Source of the DNA: Jatrophihabitans sp.
Lineage (GTDB): Bacteria > Actinomycetota > Actinomycetes > Mycobacteriales > Jatrophihabitantaceae
Assembly: GCA_004299665.1 (NCBI GenBank)
Contig: SCQZ01000280.1
Location: 1 to 9,335 of the forward strand
DNA: 9,335 nucleotides
Direction of reading: 5' to 3'
The position numbers and the translations under genes were made by a program. The stretch's first letter is position 1. Every line of letters begins with the position of its first letter. Of the stretch, positions 6,016 to 9,335 are shown piece after piece. The notes below the pieces were generated by a model. It was not told the origin of the DNA. It did no database searches and saw only the letters and a program-made list of their open reading frames with translations.

Positions 6016-7210
6016 GCGATATCTCCTCTGTCGTCAGCGACGGTTCCGGGGCGGGGACGAAGGCGGGGCGGGCCCGGGGGCGGCCGGTGAGGGCCAGGCT
6101 GATCGGCGACCTGCGGAACACCTCGGTCGCCGCGACCGCCCCGGCCACGGTCAGCGCGTACGCGACGAGCGTCAGCCAGGCTCCGTGCAGGTGGCGCGGC
6201 ACCCAGCGGTCCGCGCTCCACAGCACCAGCCACAGCACCACCGGGTGCACGAGGTAGACGCCGAACGAGCGATCCGAACCGACGAGCAGGAAGCGGTCGA
6301 GCCACTGCCCGGGACGGCGGCGCTGGGCCCACACCGAGCCGATCGCCGCCAGCAGCGCAACCGCGGCGATCGACCACGGGACCACGACGGGCTGCCACAC
6401 CGCGGCCGCGTCCGACGGGCGCTGCCCACCGCGCACGGCGATCAGGTACCACGCCTCGGCCGCACCGGCCGTTAGCAGCGCTGCCGCGCATACCCGGCCG
6501 CGGTGGGCGCGCAACCATCTGGTGCACCGGTCGAGGTGGTAGGCGACCAGCGCCCCCACCAGCACGTACAACTGGTAGCCGACGGCCAGCACGTCGTGGT
6601 GCGCCACCACCTCGCCGAGCCAGCCGCCGCGGGGCGGGGCGTAGCGCAGCACGGCGACCATCGCCAACTGCGCCGCCAGGCCGGCCGCCAGCAGCAGGCC
6701 GTGACGGCCGGCGGTGCGGCGCACCAGTTCGGCGAGCAGCGGGTACAGCAGGTACACCTGCATCGAGACCAGCAGGAAGTACATGTGGTACCAGGCCGTA
6801 CCGAACAGCAGGTTGTGGCCGAGCTGCGCCACCTGGTCGACCAGGGTGCCGGTGCGAGGGCCCTGCCACCAGCCGAGCGCGGTGTACGCGACGGACCACA
6901 CGACGTACGGCGTACCCACCAGCAGGAACCGCCGCGCCCAGAACCGGCGCAGCGCGAACGGCCGGTCCAGGTACTGGTGCACCAGCACGAACCCGGTCAG
7001 GCAGAAGAACGCCTCGCGGGTGAAGTGCAGCAACATCACCGCGGCGTTGGCCCCGACGTCCGAGTCCGCGCTCGTCTCGGAGATGGTGTGGACCGCGATC
7101 ACCGCTGCGAAGGTGAGCACCCGGACCACGTCGACCTCGTGGACGTGGCGCTTCGCCCGCCCCGCGGCGGCAGCGGCGGGGCGGGCGGCGACGGCCGCGG
7201 GTGCGCTCAC
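5981..7210 (-). CDS. Acyltransferase-3 (OafA-like) integral membrane protein
   Basis: A 409-residue polytopic membrane protein that probably moves an acyl group from a cytosolic donor onto a sugar, lipid or other acceptor at the membrane. After an Ala-rich cytosolic start comes HEVDVVRVLTFAAVIAVH (24-41). Its Arg30 and His41 fit the conserved R-x10-H motif of the family at the first membrane helix. About ten hydrophobic segments follow, including AFFCLTGFVLVHQYLDR, YHMYFLLVSMQVYLLYPLL and SFGVYLVHPVVLWLVLW, all typical. There is no attached SGNH domain; a separate SGNH gene lies two genes downstream. The GTG at 7208-7210 is chosen because it forms a 4-nt GTGA overlap with the ligase stop; the open frame further upstream is antisense-like Arg/Pro sequence inside the ligase. 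The C-terminus is a short His-rich tail (HAHEHAH) whose DNA also carries the comA ribosome site and start. Confidence 0.9.
   Translation of the reverse strand: MSAPAAVAARPAAAAAGRAKRHVHEVDVVRVLTFAAVIAVHTISETSADSDVGANAAVMLLHFTREAFFCLTGFVLVHQYLDRPFALRRFWARRFLLVGTPYVVWSVAYTALGWWQGPRTGTLVDQVAQLGHNLLFGTAWYHMYFLLVSMQVYLLYPLLAELVRRTAGRHGLLLAAGLAAQLAMVAVLRYAPPRGGWLGEVVAHHDVLAVGYQLYVLVGALVAYHLDRCTRWLRAHRGRVCAAALLTAGAAEAWYLIAVRGGQRPSDAAAVWQPVVVPWSIAAVALLAAIGSVWAQRRRPGQWLDRFLLVGSDRSFGVYLVHPVVLWLVLWSADRWVPRHLHGAWLTLVAYALTVAGAVAATEVFRRSPISLALTGRPRARPAFVPAPEPSLTTEEISHAHEHAHPSRA
6022..6029 (-). promoter_or_regulatory. Strong ribosome binding site of comA inside the acyltransferase gene
   Basis: AGAGGAGA on the minus strand, with GAGGAG ending 7 nt before the comA ATG. 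It lies within the acyltransferase coding sequence, so comA can be translated well independently of pure stop-start coupling. Confidence 0.75.
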
Positions 7211-8691
7211 GCGCCCGTCCGCGCGGCCCGTGCCAGCTCGTGGCGGCGGATCTTGCCGGTCGGTGCCCGCGGCAGGTCGTCGACCACGTGGAACTGCGCG
7301 GGTCGCTTGAACCGGCTCAGTTCCCGCTCGCACAGCAGTTCCAGTTCCGGGACGAGCCGGTCCCGCCCACGCCGCGCGGCCAGCACGTACGCGACGGGCA
7401 CCGAACCGAGGACATGGTGCGGCCTACCCACGACCACCGCCTCCTGCACCTGGGGGTGGCCGAGCAGCGCCTCCTCCACCTCCCGCGGATAGACCATCTC
7501 GCCGCCTCGGTTGATCACGTCGTCCGCACGGCCGGCGTGGAAGAAGAACCCGTCGCCGTCGAGGCGGCCGAGATCCCCGGTGTCGAGCCAGCCGTCCGCG
7601 TCGAACCGGTCGGCGGCCCGGCCCGCGACGTAACCGCGGATGACACCGTCGCCGCGGATCCAGACGCGCCCCACCTCGCCGCCGGCGGCGGGAGTCCCGT
7701 CCGGCCGGCGCACCTGCAGGGCGACGCCGACGGGCCGGCCGGCCGATCCTGCCGGTGTCGGGCCGTCCAGCGGCGTCGCGGTGATCTGGCTGGCCGCCTC
7801 GGTCATCCCGTAGCTCTCCACCACCGGCACCGCGAGCATCGACTGGACGCGGCGTCGCACCTCCGGGGGCAGGGGTGCCGACGCGGAGCGGACGAACCGC
7901 AGCGGCCCCAGGGTCGGCGGTTCGGCGCCGTCGGCCAGGATCGTCAAGATCGCGGGGACAGCGTTCACCCAGGTGACCTCGCGCCCGGCCAGCAACTCCC
8001 AGAAGCCCGAACGGTGGAACCGGCGGTCCAGTACGAGCGTCCCGCCGGAGACCAGCGTGGCCAGCAGCGCGACCACCTCGGCGTTGATGTGGAACAGCGG
8101 CAACGGGTTGTAGCCGCGGTCCCGCTCGCCGAGGCGGTGGTGTGCGGCGACCGCGGCCGCCACGTGCAGCAGCCGGCCCTCGTCGAGCTCGACGCACTTC
8201 GGGTCCCCGGTCGAGCCGGAGGTGCTCAGCCTTACGGCCCCTCGGTGCGACGGCACCCGGACCGGCATCCCCGGGCCGGCCGGTCCCGCGCCGAGCGGCA
8301 GGGCGGCGGCGACGTCGACCCGCACCGTGGGCAGGCCGGTGCGCACGCGACGGTCGGTGACGGCCAGGACCGTGCCGGTGTTGCGGATCGTGCGGGCGAG
8401 TTCGCCGGCCGGGGCGTCCGGGTCCACGGGTACCGCGCAGCGACCACTCGCGATCACCGCGAGGTGGACGGCCGTGAACGCCAGCGGATCGTCGACGTCC
8501 ACCAGCACGGCGGCCCCCGACGGGACCCGGCGCGCGTCCCACAGACCCGCCCAGACGTCGACTGCCGCGCGCAGTTGCGCGTACGTGATCCGCCGGTCGC
8601 CGCGCGCATCCTCGACGAACACGTGCCCGCCACGCGTGGTCCCGGCACCGCGGACGATGTCGAACAGGGTCTTCGCCCCGACAGCAGCCAT
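7207..8691 (-). CDS. AMP-forming acyl-CoA synthetase / acid ligase (ANL superfamily)
   Basis: A 494-residue cytosolic enzyme that activates a carboxylic acid with ATP to an acyl-adenylate and usually transfers it to CoA. Motifs (ATG numbering): P-loop STSGSTGDPK (156-165), PLFHINAE (198-205), YGMTEA (294-299), the adenine-site DGWLDTGDLG (366-375) with Asp373, hinge GRADDVINRGGEMVYPREVEEAL (387-409) and PTGKIRRHELA (477-487) with catalytic Lys480. Both the large and small domains are complete. There is no carrier-protein domain. The acid is unknown. Start choice is uncertain: the ATG at 8689-8691 fits the family N-terminus (AKTLFDIVRG follows soon) but has GAAGG only 1 nt away; in-frame GTGs at 8707-8709 and 8734-8736 lack a ribosome site. 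It begins 76 nt after the HAD stop and ends in a GTGA overlap with the acyltransferase, suggesting it supplies the acyl donor. Confidence 0.9.
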   Translation of the reverse strand: MAAVGAKTLFDIVRGAGTTRGGHVFVEDARGDRRITYAQLRAAVDVWAGLWDARRVPSGAAVLVDVDDPLAFTAVHLAVIASGRCAVPVDPDAPAGELARTIRNTGTVLAVTDRRVRTGLPTVRVDVAAALPLGAGPAGPGMPVRVPSHRGAVRLSTSGSTGDPKCVELDEGRLLHVAAAVAAHHRLGERDRGYNPLPLFHINAEVVALLATLVSGGTLVLDRRFHRSGFWELLAGREVTWVNAVPAILTILADGAEPPTLGPLRFVRSASAPLPPEVRRRVQSMLAVPVVESYGMTEAASQITATPLDGPTPAGSAGRPVGVALQVRRPDGTPAAGGEVGRVWIRGDGVIRGYVAGRAADRFDADGWLDTGDLGRLDGDGFFFHAGRADDVINRGGEMVYPREVEEALLGHPQVQEAVVVGRPHHVLGSVPVAYVLAARRGRDRLVPELELLCERELSRFKRPAQFHVVDDLPRAPTGKIRRHELARAARTGA

Positions 8692-8708
8692 GCCTTCGCA
8701 GCGTGCCA

Positions 8709-8725
8709 CGGATTCGTTAAATCCG
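8709..8725. promoter_or_regulatory. Inverted repeat / possible operator and promoter before the ligase gene
   Basis: CGGATT-CGTTA-AATCCG is a perfect 6-bp inverted repeat with a 5-bp spacer, in an AT-richer patch (8710-8745) that stands out from its GC-rich surroundings. On the minus strand a TTAACT (8737-8742) lies 17 nt from TAACGA (8714-8719), a weak -35/-10 pair that overlaps the repeat. If used, transcription would start close to the GTG at 8707-8709 or the ATG at 8689-8691. Confidence 0.35.
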
Positions 8726-8767
8726 GGCAGACCCACAGTTAAGGGGACGTCAGCCTCGCGGTGCGAG

Positions 8768-9335
8768 TCAGGCGCGACCGTGATCTGGCAGTTCCTGTCC
8801 GGCCAGTAGCGGTGCGAGCACGCCGGGCAGGGCGGCCAGCGTGTCGATCACCGCGACGCACGTCGCCTCGATCGCCGGATCGCGCACCAGCGCACCCCAC
8901 GGGCCGGTGAGGACGCGTACCGCGCGCAGGCCGCACGCCTGCGCCGCCAGGACGTCGTTGTCGAGCTGGTCACCCACGTAGACCACGGCACCCGGGGAAC
9001 AGCCGATGCGGTCGACGAGGCCGGCGAAGAACCGCGGATCGGGCTTGGCGGACCCGAGTTCGGCCGAGACCGCCACGATGTCGGCGGGAAGGTGCAGGTC
9101 ACGCAACTGCTCGCCGACGGCGGCGGGTTGGTTCCCCGCCACGCCGACCGCGACACCGCGCCGGCGCAGCCAGCCCAGGACCGGCCGCACGTCCGGATAC
9201 AGGTCGCCGTCCTCGAGGACGGGGGCCAGGCGCGCGGCCTCCAGTGCCGCGCGCTGGTGCGACGGGCCGTCCGGACGCGCGAATCGGGCGATCACGTCCT
9301 CGACGGTCCCACCGCCGGCGATCACCGCGCCGAAC
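8768..9335 (-). CDS. HAD-family hydrolase (N-terminus outside the window)
   Basis: About 189 residues of a haloacid-dehalogenase-fold hydrolase, probably a phosphatase of the cytosol. The frame runs off the right edge (FGAVIAGGG at the first visible codons), so motif I with the nucleophilic Asp should lie beyond the window; an internal GTG at 9323-9325 would give a protein lacking it. Seen are a helical cap region, then GVAVGVAGNQP (motif II, with Gly where Ser/Thr is usual before Asn), SAKPDPRFF (motif III Lys) and VYVGDQLDNDVLAAQACGL (motif IV acidic residues). The length after the cap fits a beta-phosphoglucomutase/phosphatase-like HAD. It lies 76 nt upstream of the ligase on the same strand. 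With comA in the same cluster and no comB, dephosphorylation of phosphosulfolactate is a possible role; this is inference only. Confidence 0.85.
   Translation of the reverse strand, partial: FGAVIAGGGTVEDVIARFARPDGPSHQRAALEAARLAPVLEDGDLYPDVRPVLGWLRRRGVAVGVAGNQPAAVGEQLRDLHLPADIVAVSAELGSAKPDPRFFAGLVDRIGCSPGAVVYVGDQLDNDVLAAQACGLRAVRVLTGPWGALVRDPAIEATCVAVIDTLAALPGVLAPLLAGQELPDHGRA

Larger units (their letters stand above)
1853..8691 (-). other. Predicted six-gene operon (ligase to EAL), possibly including the HAD gene
   Basis: Six same-strand genes. Their junctions are 4-nt overlap, 35-nt overlap, 8-nt overlap, 36-nt gap and 40-nt gap. No terminator-like hairpin with a T-run is seen inside. The HAD gene lies 76 nt upstream and may belong too, though the AT-richer patch before the ligase may be a second promoter. 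The link to the last two genes rests on spacing alone. Confidence 0.6.

Noticed and set aside
7211..7333. Upstream extension of the acyltransferase to 7333
   Set aside because: It would lie inside the conserved C-terminal part of the ligase, including the catalytic-Lys motif, and reads as Arg/Pro-rich shadow. The GTGA overlap at 7207-7210 is the natural start.

Overview
This is a very GC-rich window (roughly 70% or more by eye). GC-ending codons are used nearly throughout, GTG starts are frequent, and stop and start codons are tightly packed or overlapping. Together with the protein families present, this points to a chromosomal segment of an actinobacterium; I cannot name the genus. I see no tRNA, rRNA, insertion sequence, CRISPR array or phage gene.

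Left part (1-1798). A divergent pair is separated by about 170 bp. On the minus strand is the N-terminal 123 residues of a drug-efflux-type MFS transporter, cut by the window edge. On the plus strand is a complete M20-family metallo-amidohydrolase of the hippurate / N-acyl-amino-acid hydrolase type.

Right part (1853-9335). Seven genes all read on the minus strand, converging on the amidohydrolase with only 54 bp between stop codons. In transcription order they are: a HAD-family hydrolase (N-terminus outside the window); an AMP-forming acyl-CoA synthetase; a polytopic acyltransferase-3 (OafA-like) membrane protein; a ComA-family phosphosulfolactate synthase; a small VOC/glyoxalase-fold enzyme; an exported SGNH hydrolase; and a 689-residue multidomain c-di-GMP phosphodiesterase. 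The four middle genes overlap one another (GTGA overlap, 35-nt overlap, 8-nt overlap). The next two follow after gaps of about 36 and 40 nt, so one transcript is likely.

How they may work together (inference). ComA joins sulfite to phosphoenolpyruvate to give phosphosulfolactate. The HAD enzyme could remove the phosphate, the ligase could activate an acid, and the membrane acyltransferase with the exported SGNH hydrolase could add and remove acyl groups at the envelope. None of the other coenzyme M genes (comB, comC, comD, comE) is visible. The cluster therefore looks like a route to a different sulfolactate-derived or acylated product, or uses a ComA-fold enzyme with another role. The last gene is notable: I read a protoglobin-like N-terminus, a GAF domain, an EAL domain with its catalytic residues intact, and a C-terminal tail carrying the Cys/His pattern of a CZB zinc-binding domain.
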